From: JBGSST01 sp041736915
GTDB lineage: Bacteria; Bdellovibrionota; FAC87; UBA2466
Length of the DNA stretch: 6,076 bases
Direction of reading: 5' to 3'
Assembly: GCA_041736915.1 (NCBI GenBank)
Contig: JBGSST010000235.1
Span: 1-6,076 of the forward strand
Of the stretch, positions 1-4,395 are shown piece by piece. The translations under genes and the position numbers were made by a program. The notes beneath the pieces are model-generated. The model had not been told where the DNA came from. It worked only from the letters and a program-made list of their open reading frames with translations, and did not search any database. Each line of letters opens with the position of its first letter. Positions within the stretch are counted from its first letter, which is position 1.

Positions 1-1
1 C

Positions 2-157
2 CTGGCGTATGCCTTTTATGCCCCAGAGTTAAATTACTTGCTCCTCTGGAACTTGGAGCACGCCCTCATCTGGGCGGCGATCGCTTTTGTGATTGTGCGA
101 GAAAAGCAAATGGCACAGGGAAAGTGGCCAGTCTCCCTGCCCCCTGCGGCGAAGTAG
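2..157 (+). CDS. C-terminal end of a membrane protein (partial)
   Basis: The frame is open from the left edge to a TAG stop and encodes 51 residues; the start lies outside the window. Residues about 7-36 are hydrophobic and rich in Leu, Trp, Ala, Ile and Val, including LLLWNLEHALIWAAIAFVIV. This is compatible with one membrane helix or a re-entrant pair. A short basic, Pro-rich tail (REKQ...PPAAK) follows, as is usual on the cytoplasmic side after a last membrane segment. The composition is clearly protein-like and no competing frame is better. The family cannot be named from so short a tail. The GGGGTC palindrome 25 bp after the stop could serve as its terminator. Confidence 0.6.
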   Translation: MAYAFYAPELNYLLLWNLEHALIWAAIAFVIVREKQMAQGKWPVSLPPAAK

Positions 158-182
158 CCTAGGGCCGTGGGCCGAGGCGTGA

Positions 183-199
183 AAGGGGTCGGGCCCCTT
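183..199. repeat. GGGGTC-type short palindrome, diverged copy
   Basis: AAGGGGTCGGGCCCCTT can fold into a stem of about 8 pairs, one of them a G-T pair, around a very small loop. It matches 15 of 17 positions of the perfect palindrome at 3561-3577, so the two are probably copies of one dispersed element. From general knowledge, GGGGTCAGACCCC palindromes occur many times between genes in several bacterial phyla and resemble REP-type repeats mobilised in trans by Y1/RAYT transposases; no transposase gene is present here. It sits 25 bp after a stop codon, so it may also act as a transcription terminator. Confidence 0.6.
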
Positions 200-203
200 C
201 TTC

Positions 204-344
204 ATGCCCGCCGTCAACGGAGTCGCAGAAGTTCGGGTCGGTCACCGGCTGAGCAAACAAGACCTCGAGGCGGTTCAGTTCATCAACGCGTGCTGCAAAC
301 GCCCCGGACGTGCGGATTGCCACCATGAAGATGTCGTTCTTTAA
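204..344 (+). CDS. possible 46-aa ORF or gene remnant beside the palindrome
   Basis: ATG at 204 opens a 46-codon frame ending with TAA at 342-344. The peptide has a balanced, protein-like composition (VGHRLSKQDLEAVQFINACC in the middle, then a Cys/His-rich end) rather than the Arg/Pro-rich look of a shadow frame. There is no Shine-Dalgarno sequence, because the start lies right after the palindrome. The upstream in-frame stop is TGA at 180-182. The frame overlaps the start of the next gene by about 20 bp. It may be the C-terminal remnant of a larger protein cut off by the repeat, or chance. I do not recognise a family. Confidence 0.22.
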   Translation: MPAVNGVAEVRVGHRLSKQDLEAVQFINACCKRPGRADCHHEDVVL

Positions 345-888
345 AACTCTTTCCTACAAAACAATGATGGTTTGCCTCGTTGCCTTTCCGCTCTATTCCG
401 AGGCGGGGACCGATAACGGTGACCAGGAATGTAAAGACGTACCGTTTAGGGTGATTTCGGCCAGGGAGTACTCTAGCTTCCCAGTTTGGAACCATAAGAT
501 CAGCGAAAAACTTTACGCTAATATCCGCAGCCTCGAGGAATATCGGAAGTCTTTTCACGGCGTCTTTTTTCCAGGTACGAAGTCGAGTCCCCCAAAGAGC
601 TTTTTTGAGAACGAACAGATCCTGGCAGTGGCGTTAACGATGAAAGCCGTCGCTCCGGAGGATTGAGATCGCACCTTCACCGTACAGAAGGTGGAAAATT
701 GCGGAGGGCATCTCTCACTTTACTACAAAGTGAACCCGATGCCTTCGATTGCCACCTGGGTGCAGAAAAACTCACTGACCGTTGCGATCGAAAAAGAGGC
801 ATTTGACCAGGTCTCATTCGTGGAAGAGGGGCAGCCAGTAAGAGTGCTGGAGATTACCCAAGGCCAGTGGCGCTATCCCTCCCTTTGA
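325..888 (+). pseudogene. exported protein gene interrupted by one in-frame TGA
   Basis: Two open segments in the same frame are separated only by TGA at 664-666. Codons 1-113 come before it and 73 codons follow, to TGA at 886-888. Read through, the product is about 187 residues. ATG 325 is chosen because it starts a signal peptide (MKMSFFKTLSYKTMMVCLVA, then YSEAG); GTG 310 and ATG 331 are alternatives, and none has a clear ribosome site. The part after the TGA is protein-like throughout (CGGHLSLYYKV, then LTVAIEKEAFDQVSFVEEG). Its beta-rich pattern, with a G-x-L-x-L-x-Y strand, faintly resembles the PrcB C-terminal domain, but this is a weak guess. A TGG-to-TGA change would explain the break, giving ...APEDWDRTF. 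Other readings are a true nonsense mutation, a sequencing error, stop readthrough, or restart at GTG 691. Its base composition looks more AT-rich than the sulfatase and TPR genes. Confidence 0.6.
672..693 (+). other. hairpin just after the in-frame TGA
   Basis: CACCTTC (672-678) and GAAGGTG (687-693) are perfect 7-bp arms around an 8-nt loop. The stem starts 5 nt after the TGA that splits the surrounding gene and ends on a GTG codon at 691. It could affect decoding at the stop, or could be a chance pairing within coding sequence. It lacks a visible GGTC-type SECIS loop and is closer to the TGA than known bacterial SECIS elements. Confidence 0.3.
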
Positions 889-925
889 GCAATGGGAGGC
901 TACTCGAACGTCGTTAAGTATGGTC

Positions 926-950
926 TCACTCCTTATCGGCGAAGGAGTGA
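926..950. terminator. perfect 9-bp hairpin, possible terminator between convergent segments
   Basis: TCACTCCTT (926-934) pairs perfectly with AAGGAGTGA (942-950) around a 7-nt loop. It lies 37 bp after the stop of the TGA-split gene and downstream of the minus-strand remnant that ends at 992. Its place between convergent coding segments suits a bidirectional terminator, but neither side has a T-tract, so intrinsic termination is not assured. Confidence 0.35.
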
Positions 951-964
951 ACGGCCTCTAAAGT

Positions 965-1014
965 GAGCTAAGTATTGGCACCCCTTTCCCGTTAGGGATT
1001 GGAGAACTTAGCTC
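965..1014. repeat. inverted repeat with 9-bp arms and an inner hairpin
   Basis: GAGCTAAGT (965-973) and ACTTAGCTC (1006-1014) are perfect complements. The 32-nt interval contains a smaller TCCC-GTTA-GGGA hairpin at 987-998, so a two-tier fold is possible. It overlaps the 3' end and stop of the minus-strand remnant. No T-tract follows on either strand. Its function is unknown. Confidence 0.4.
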
Positions 1015-1156
1015 CGCTAGGTTCCAGCAATTCAATTTCTTGTTTCCCCTGGTTTACCCGAAGCTTTACCAGTAACGATTTTTTCGCCCCGTCAGAATTC
1101 TCGGCGGGAAGGACGTAAGTATAAATCGCATCCTTCTGAAAATAATGTGGGTTGCG
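992..1156 (-). pseudogene. protein-like open segment without a start codon (probable gene remnant)
   Basis: On the minus strand a frame is open from just inside a TGA (plus 1157-1159) to TAA (plus 992-994), giving 54 residues with no ATG, GTG or TTG near the front. The peptide looks genuinely protein-coding: aromatic-rich start (HYFQKDAIYTYVLPAEN), then KKSLLVKLRVNQGKQEIELL and EPSGAKFSNP, an alternating beta-strand pattern. Upstream, the frame used by the lipoprotein gene stays open for about 48 codons past that gene's TAA and overlaps this segment, so a frameshifted or N-truncated older gene is plausible. The family is not recognised. It explains much of an otherwise empty stretch between 889 and 1244. 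Confidence 0.35.
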
Positions 1157-1180
1157 TCAAAACGGATGCAGGGACCGGGG

Positions 1181-1217
1181 TTAAGGAAGTCGAGTCAGCA
1201 ACCGGCGGCTTCCTTAA
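1181..1217. terminator. 9-bp hairpin downstream of the lipoprotein gene
   Basis: TTAAGGAAG (1181-1189) pairs perfectly with CTTCCTTAA (1209-1217) around a 19-nt loop. Read on the minus strand it begins 27 bp after the lipoprotein stop, where a terminator is expected. The downstream minus-strand bases are C/G-rich rather than a T-run, so it is only a candidate. Confidence 0.35.
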
Positions 1218-1244
1218 TCTCCCGATCACCAAGTGAGTGATGAT

Positions 1245-1898
1245 TTACCAGCCGGCCGTGTAGCACAGCGGCGCCACGCCGATGGCCACGTAGCAGTACG
1301 AGTAGCCTTCGTTATCGGCACCCGCCAAGGCGATTAGCCCGGTGGCCTGGTCGACGTAGAGCAATGCGGCTCCCGCATAGGGAGTAAGCCCCACCTTCGA
1401 GCCTAGGATGGCGGCGCTTAGTGCGGCCTTGCCGTTCACCGGAACTGCTTGAATCGGCTGGTTCACCGATTGCGTTAGGGCGAAGCCGGAACCGGCGTTC
1501 TGTAACAGGCGATACGAGTAGCCGCTCCCACTCTTTCCGTTCGCGTTCACGCCGCCCACCAGGCCGATACGCACGTCGGTATAGTGGATCAGGTAGAGGT
1601 TCGAGAGCGAAACGAAAAGCTGGTCAATCTTCTGGTTCAGGCAAGCAGGGTCCTGAATGCACGCCTGGGCATTGCTCTTAATCGTCTGGAGCTTCACCTG
1701 CATCGTAGTCACCTGTCCGTTGGTGGCCGTGCCGGTCGTTTTGGCGGCCGCAAACAGGCTCTGTTCTTCAGTCGTCGGCGATTCTCCCGGCGTATTCGGC
1801 TTCTCGTACTGAGTTCCGCAACCAACGACCAAAAAGATCAGAAGGAAGAAGTACGCGGAGTTAGTAATATCAACTACTTTGGATAATTTCGGGGCCAT
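1245..1898 (-). CDS. putative lipoprotein of unknown family
   Basis: The 217-residue product starts with a lipoprotein signal peptide: basic n-region (MAPKLSKVVD), hydrophobic core about 15-25 (AYFFLLIFLVV) and lipobox VVGC with Cys27 as the lipidation site. The residue after Cys is Gly, which gives no inner-membrane retention signal, so sorting to the outer membrane is likely. Residues 30-65 are a Thr/Ser/Pro/Gly-rich linker. Residues 66-104 look helical. The C-terminal half is rich in Gly, Ala and small beta-prone stretches. Four more cysteines (80, 86, 202, 212) could form two disulfides. ATG 1898 is supported by GAGGA 7 nt upstream. The gene diverges from the sulfatase and nothing shows that they share a function. 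No known enzyme motif is visible. Confidence 0.75.
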   Translation of the reverse strand: MAPKLSKVVDITNSAYFFLLIFLVVGCGTQYEKPNTPGESPTTEEQSLFAAAKTTGTATNGQVTTMQVKLQTIKSNAQACIQDPACLNQKIDQLFVSLSNLYLIHYTDVRIGLVGGVNANGKSGSGYSYRLLQNAGSGFALTQSVNQPIQAVPVNGKAALSAAILGSKVGLTPYAGAALLYVDQATGLIALAGADNEGYSYCYVAIGVAPLCYTAGW

Positions 1899-1905
1899 TT
1901 TAGTT

Positions 1906-1910
1906 TCCTC
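1906..1910 (-). promoter_or_regulatory. ribosome binding site of the lipoprotein gene
   Basis: On the minus strand GAGGA lies 7 nt before ATG 1898, within CCGAGGAAACTAAAATG. It is the clearest Shine-Dalgarno match in the window and fixes the start that gives a complete lipoprotein signal peptide. Confidence 0.65.
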
Positions 1911-2167
1911 GGTTTTTTTGGGTGTAGGGTTTGATCGTACGTGCCGCGTATCCTCAAACTACCGAACGATCCTTGAAGAATTGTTACGACCGGTCCTATG
2001 GACTGTCCGTCAAACTGTTCAACTTCTAGACGTATTCGAACCGCCCATAATCAGACTGACCTCCGTACAAAGAGGTTCCGAGAGTAAGAATGAAACCATA
2101 TATTAGTGCCAGACAGTACCTGGGCAGCGAGCTCGAACCTCGTCGCCTGCGCCAAATTTTCAAAACC
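1911..2167. other. divergent spacer between lipoprotein and sulfatase genes
   Basis: This stretch must hold the promoters of two divergent genes. A weak plus-strand candidate is TTGAAG and TATGGA 18 bp apart (about 1973-2002), but the match is poor and I would not call a promoter from it. I see no clear operator palindrome, RNA gene or convincing short gene. The sulfatase frame is open back to ATG 2090, so 2090-2167 could be translated if that start is used. Confidence 0.4.
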
Positions 2168-3508
2168 ATGCGAAAAACTTTCCTTGGAATTGCCGGCTAT
2201 CTAATGTTCACCGGGTTTTCCGTGGCGATCGCCGCCGAAAAACCGGACATCGTCGTTTTCCTCGCCGACGACCTGGGCTGGCGTGATTGTTCGATCTATG
2301 GAAGCAAGGAAACCCGCACACCGAACATGGCCCGGCTTGCCGCCAACGGAATGACCTTCAGCCATGCGTTTGTTTCCTCAGCGACCTGCGCTCCGAGCCG
2401 CGCCGCTCTTTTGACCGGCCTCGATCCGATGCGGAACGGCGCCATGCTCAATCACACCCGGCCGCGTGCGGACGTGAAACGCTGGCCGGCCTACTTCCGC
2501 GAAGCGGGCTACGAAGTTGTGGCCATCGGCAAAGTGGCCCACTACGCCGAGGTGAAGGATTACCGCTTTGATCATGCTAGCCATTTTTCTCATGACCACC
2601 GAACAGGTGTGGACGCCGCGGTGAAGTGGCTGGGCCAGCGCAAGTCCAAGAAGCCGCTCTGCCTGCTGGTCGGCAGCAGCTGGCCGCATATCCCTTGGCC
2701 GAAAAAATCCGATTTTGACCCCGCGAAGCTGACCATGCCGCCTAAGCTCGTCGATACGCCGGCTACGCGGCGGGCCTTGGCCCGCTACTACACCGCCGTC
2801 GGTAGGGCCGACCGCGATCTCGGACGCGTTTACGACGCCGCCCGCAAGCATCTTGGCGATCGGTCGATATTCGTTTTCAGCGGCGATCAGGGGCCGCAGT
2901 TCCCCTTCGGCAAATGGAACGGCTACGACTCCGCGTTGCGCGCTCCGCTGGTCGTCGTATGGCCGGGGAAAATCAGGGCGGGGTCAACATCCGCGGCAAT
3001 GGTTGGCCTGATCGACCTGCTCCCGACGCTACTCGACGCCACCGGCTTTGCTCCCCCGGAGAAGCTTTCCGGCCGGTCGTTTGTCGGCATCCTTTCCGGG
3101 CAGAAAACGGATCATCGCAATGAGATCTTCGCCACACACAGCGGCGATGGCATTAACCGTTACCCGCTCCGGGTCGTTAGGACCCACGACTGGAAGTACA
3201 TCCGCAATCTTGACCCAGACGCCAAGCACCATACGATCGTGGACAAAAGCAGTGGCTACTGGAAGTCCTGGCAGGAGAAAGCGAAGATCGATCCCGCCGC
3301 CGCCGCGACCATTCGAAGTTATCACGAGCGGCCCGCGGAGGAGCTATACGACCTTCGCGTTGATCCCGATGAGCGCAACAATCTCGCCGGCGTTGAGGCG
3401 CATGCCGTAGTGAAAGCGAAATTGCGAGCCTCCCTCGATACCTGGATGCAAGCCAGCGGCGACGAGGGCTTGAAGACGGAACGCAATCTGAGGCCTCAGG
3501 AAAAGTAG
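2168..3508 (+). CDS. exported arylsulfatase, S1 family (sulfamidase-like)
   Basis: It is predicted to hydrolyse sulfate esters or N-sulfate groups, probably on glycans, in the periplasm. ATG 2168 is preferred because it begins a signal peptide (MRKTFLGIAGYLMFTGFSVA, then IAA before EKPDIVV); ATG 2090 would add 26 residues in front and has a weak GAGAG. With 2168 the protein has 446 residues. The metal-binding Asp pair is in FLADDLGW (about 34-35). The maturation motif is ATCAPSRAALLTG, with Cys74 expected to become formylglycine. GKVAH (Lys122, His125) and SSWPH (His174) fit the active site. FSGDQGPQFPFGKW (Asp240, Gln241, Lys249) resembles the sulfamidase/S1_8-like branch. The C-terminal subdomain ends with the usual ELYDLRVDPDERNNL segment. 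No maturase or transporter gene is in the window, so the substrate is open. Confidence 0.92.
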   Translation: MRKTFLGIAGYLMFTGFSVAIAAEKPDIVVFLADDLGWRDCSIYGSKETRTPNMARLAANGMTFSHAFVSSATCAPSRAALLTGLDPMRNGAMLNHTRPRADVKRWPAYFREAGYEVVAIGKVAHYAEVKDYRFDHASHFSHDHRTGVDAAVKWLGQRKSKKPLCLLVGSSWPHIPWPKKSDFDPAKLTMPPKLVDTPATRRALARYYTAVGRADRDLGRVYDAARKHLGDRSIFVFSGDQGPQFPFGKWNGYDSALRAPLVVVWPGKIRAGSTSAAMVGLIDLLPTLLDATGFAPPEKLSGRSFVGILSGQKTDHRNEIFATHSGDGINRYPLRVVRTHDWKYIRNLDPDAKHHTIVDKSSGYWKSWQEKAKIDPAAAATIRSYHERPAEELYDLRVDPDERNNLAGVEAHAVVKAKLRASLDTWMQASGDEGLKTERNLRPQEK

Positions 3509-3530
3509 GCGACGCTCGTAACCCCACGCC

Positions 3531-3577
3531 AACGAAAAAGGGGTCCGAAAAAGAACGAAAAAGGGGTCAGACCCCTT
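3531..3577. repeat. GGGGTC palindrome: half copy plus perfect full copy
   Basis: The 15-mer AACGAAAAAGGGGTC occurs at 3531-3545 and again, exactly, at 3554-3568. The second copy continues into the perfect palindrome AAGGGGTCAGACCCCTT (3561-3577; 8-bp arms, centre A3569). The first copy lacks the right arm, so this is a half plus a full element. It lies 22 bp after the sulfatase stop, is related to 183-199, and could end the sulfatase transcript. Its spread by a REP/RAYT-like mechanism is inference; no transposase is present here. Confidence 0.7.
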
Positions 3578-3794
3578 CAAGAACTTTCTTAAAACTCCTG
3601 GGGAGCGTGGAAGAATTACGACCAGGCGCCACTGGGGGGTCTCTTCCGTTACTACCCGCTCCGTTTTCGAACACGCTCATCCCGCTTTTGAACGCGAAGC
3701 TAGATGAGTGCTCACGTAGGGTGCCAGCCCAAAAATAAGAGGATGCTCTCCGCGGAGTCTCGCCAGTTTACCTTCCCAATCGTATTTCAGTTCC
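3578..3794. other. spacer before the four-helix gene
   Basis: No gene can be supported here. One plus-strand frame is open from GTG 3607 to TAA 3736-3738 (43 codons, Leu/Pro-rich), but it has no ribosome site and stays open back through the palindrome, so it is probably chance. CTCCGCGGAG (3747-3756) is a perfect 10-bp palindrome of unknown meaning. I see no clear promoter for the gene at 3795. Confidence 0.4.
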
Positions 3795-4163
3795 ATGGAA
3801 AAAAGTTTTGAGTTCCAAAAATGGCCGGTTTACCAAAAGGCGCTCGGTTTTGCGGTAGAAGCAGGAAAGTTTTCGGAAAGGATCCCACGAGAACCTTTGG
3901 GGCCCCTGCGCGATCAGCTACGAAGAGCCAGCCAATCCATCCCGCTGAACATTGCCGAAGGTTGTTCTCGCTATTCAAAGAAAGAAAAAATCAATTTTTG
4001 GCGAATTGCGCGTGGGTCCGTTTTCGAATGCGTCGCTGTATTGGATATCATCGCGAAAGAATCGGGCACTCATAATGCAGTCGAGACCATGAATGATGAC
4101 CTGACCGCCATGGGAAAAATGCTTTCGGGGCTCATCAAATACATCGAAAGAAATGGGAAGTAG
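3795..4163 (+). CDS. four-helix bundle protein of the S23 / 23S rRNA intervening-sequence type
   Basis: The 122-residue length and sequence fit the small four-helix-bundle family first found in intervening sequences of 23S rRNA genes (S23/IVP). The hallmark second-helix signature RRASQSIPLNIAEG is at residues 43-56, followed by the typical YSKKEKINFWRIARGSVFE segment (about 60-77) where related proteins have FL-RIA-GS--E. The N-terminal FEFQKWPVYQKAL matches the usual first-helix start. The last helix is about 95-118 and the tail is basic (ERNGK). The biochemical role of these proteins is not settled; nucleic-acid binding is commonly suggested. Here it lies outside any rRNA gene, between a GGGGTC repeat and a convergent tRNA gene. 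The related Avd proteins serve diversity-generating retroelements, but no reverse transcriptase is present. The start has no clear ribosome site. Confidence 0.85.
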   Translation: MEKSFEFQKWPVYQKALGFAVEAGKFSERIPREPLGPLRDQLRRASQSIPLNIAEGCSRYSKKEKINFWRIARGSVFECVAVLDIIAKESGTHNAVETMNDDLTAMGKMLSGLIKYIERNGK

Positions 4164-4180
4164 GGCGGTCGGACTACCAG

Positions 4181-4195
4181 AGCGACTACGTCGCT
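4181..4195. terminator. short hairpin after the four-helix gene
   Basis: AGCGAC-TAC-GTCGCT is a perfect 6-bp stem with a 3-nt loop, 17 bp after the stop of the four-helix gene. No T-run follows, so it is a weak terminator candidate. The AT-rich hairpins at 4202-4260 lie just beyond and could add to termination. Confidence 0.35.
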
Positions 4196-4200
4196 AAAGG

Positions 4201-4232
4201 TTAAGTGTTAATACGTAAGTGTTCACACTTAA
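4201..4232. repeat. TAAGTGT repeat cluster (two direct copies, one inverted)
   Basis: TAAGTGT occurs at 4202-4208 and 4216-4222 on the plus strand and inverted at 4225-4231 (ACACTTA). Copies two and three form a 16-bp near-palindrome with a 2-nt centre. Copy one also pairs with copy three as TTAAGTGT/ACACTTAA, so two mutually exclusive folds are possible. The cluster is AT-rich and lies 29 bp from the 3' end of the tRNA gene. It could be a protein-binding site, an old integration scar or part of the termination zone. Confidence 0.5.
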
Positions 4233-4235
4233 TAG

Positions 4236-4260
4236 TTAAAATCGCCGTAGGCGATTTTAA
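4236..4260 (-). terminator. intrinsic terminator of tRNA-Glu
   Basis: TTAAAATCGCC (4236-4246) and GGCGATTTTAA (4250-4260) form a perfect 11-bp stem with a 3-nt loop. On the minus strand this is a GC core followed by ATTTTAA, so it works as a rho-independent terminator directly after the encoded CCA of the tRNA. The symmetric sequence could also terminate plus-strand transcripts from the four-helix gene. Confidence 0.75.
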
Positions 4261-4336
4261 TGGTACCCCCAACCGGATTCGAACCGGTGTCTTCGCCGTG
4301 AGAGGGCGACGTCCTAGGCCTCTAGACTATGAGGGC
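4261..4336 (-). tRNA. tRNA-Glu (anticodon CTC)
   Basis: On the minus strand a complete 76-nt cloverleaf can be folded with CCA encoded (4261-4263). The acceptor stem is GCCCTCA with TGGGGGT (two G-T pairs). The D-arm is GTCTAGAGGCCTAGGAC, typical of tRNA-Glu. The anticodon arm TCGCC-CTCTCAC-GGCGA places CTC at 4302-4300, reading GAG codons. The variable loop has 4 nt and the T-arm is ACCGG-TTCGAAT-CCGGT. The discriminator is A. The gene starts 59 bp after the stop of the cytochrome-like gene on the same strand, and no good separate promoter is visible, so it could be co-transcribed. Confidence 0.95.
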
Positions 4337-4395
4337 ACAGTCAGAAAGAGGTCAGGGAATAGCATAGCGGCAGGGTAAATCCAACCACCGAAACG

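Noticed and set aside
664..693. TGA plus hairpin as a selenocysteine codon with SECIS element
   Set aside because: The TGA context (PED-x-DRT) has no redox motif, the stem begins only 5 nt after the stop and the loop lacks the usual GGTC. It is kept as a test in a finding, not called.
1973..2002. Sigma-70-like promoter for the sulfatase (TTGAAG, 18 bp, TATGGA)
   Set aside because: The -10 match is poor and the distance to the start is long; similar matches occur by chance.
1879..2106. 75-codon plus-strand ORF in the divergent spacer
   Set aside because: It overlaps the start of the lipoprotein gene on the other strand, has no ribosome site and its residue use is not convincing.
2378..2851. 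Minus-strand ORF of 157 codons inside the sulfatase
   Set aside because: It is antisense to conserved sulfatase motifs, and its Arg/Ala/Gly-rich composition is typical of a shadow frame.
3531..3577. Start of a CRISPR array
   Set aside because: There is only one exact direct repeat 15 bp long, 23 bp apart, with no regular spacers; it is a half copy of the palindromic element.
3607..3738. 43-codon plus-strand ORF from GTG
   Set aside because: It is Leu/Pro-rich, has no ribosome site, and the frame simply stays open through the upstream palindrome; chance is more likely.
3795..4163. Four-helix gene as the Avd part of a diversity-generating retroelement
   Set aside because: No reverse transcriptase or template/variable repeat pair is present in the window; the sequence fits the general S23/IVP family.
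4337..4395. Separate promoter for the tRNA gene
   Set aside because: TATGCT occurs but the only TTGGAT is 12 bp away, too close for a normal -35/-10 pair.
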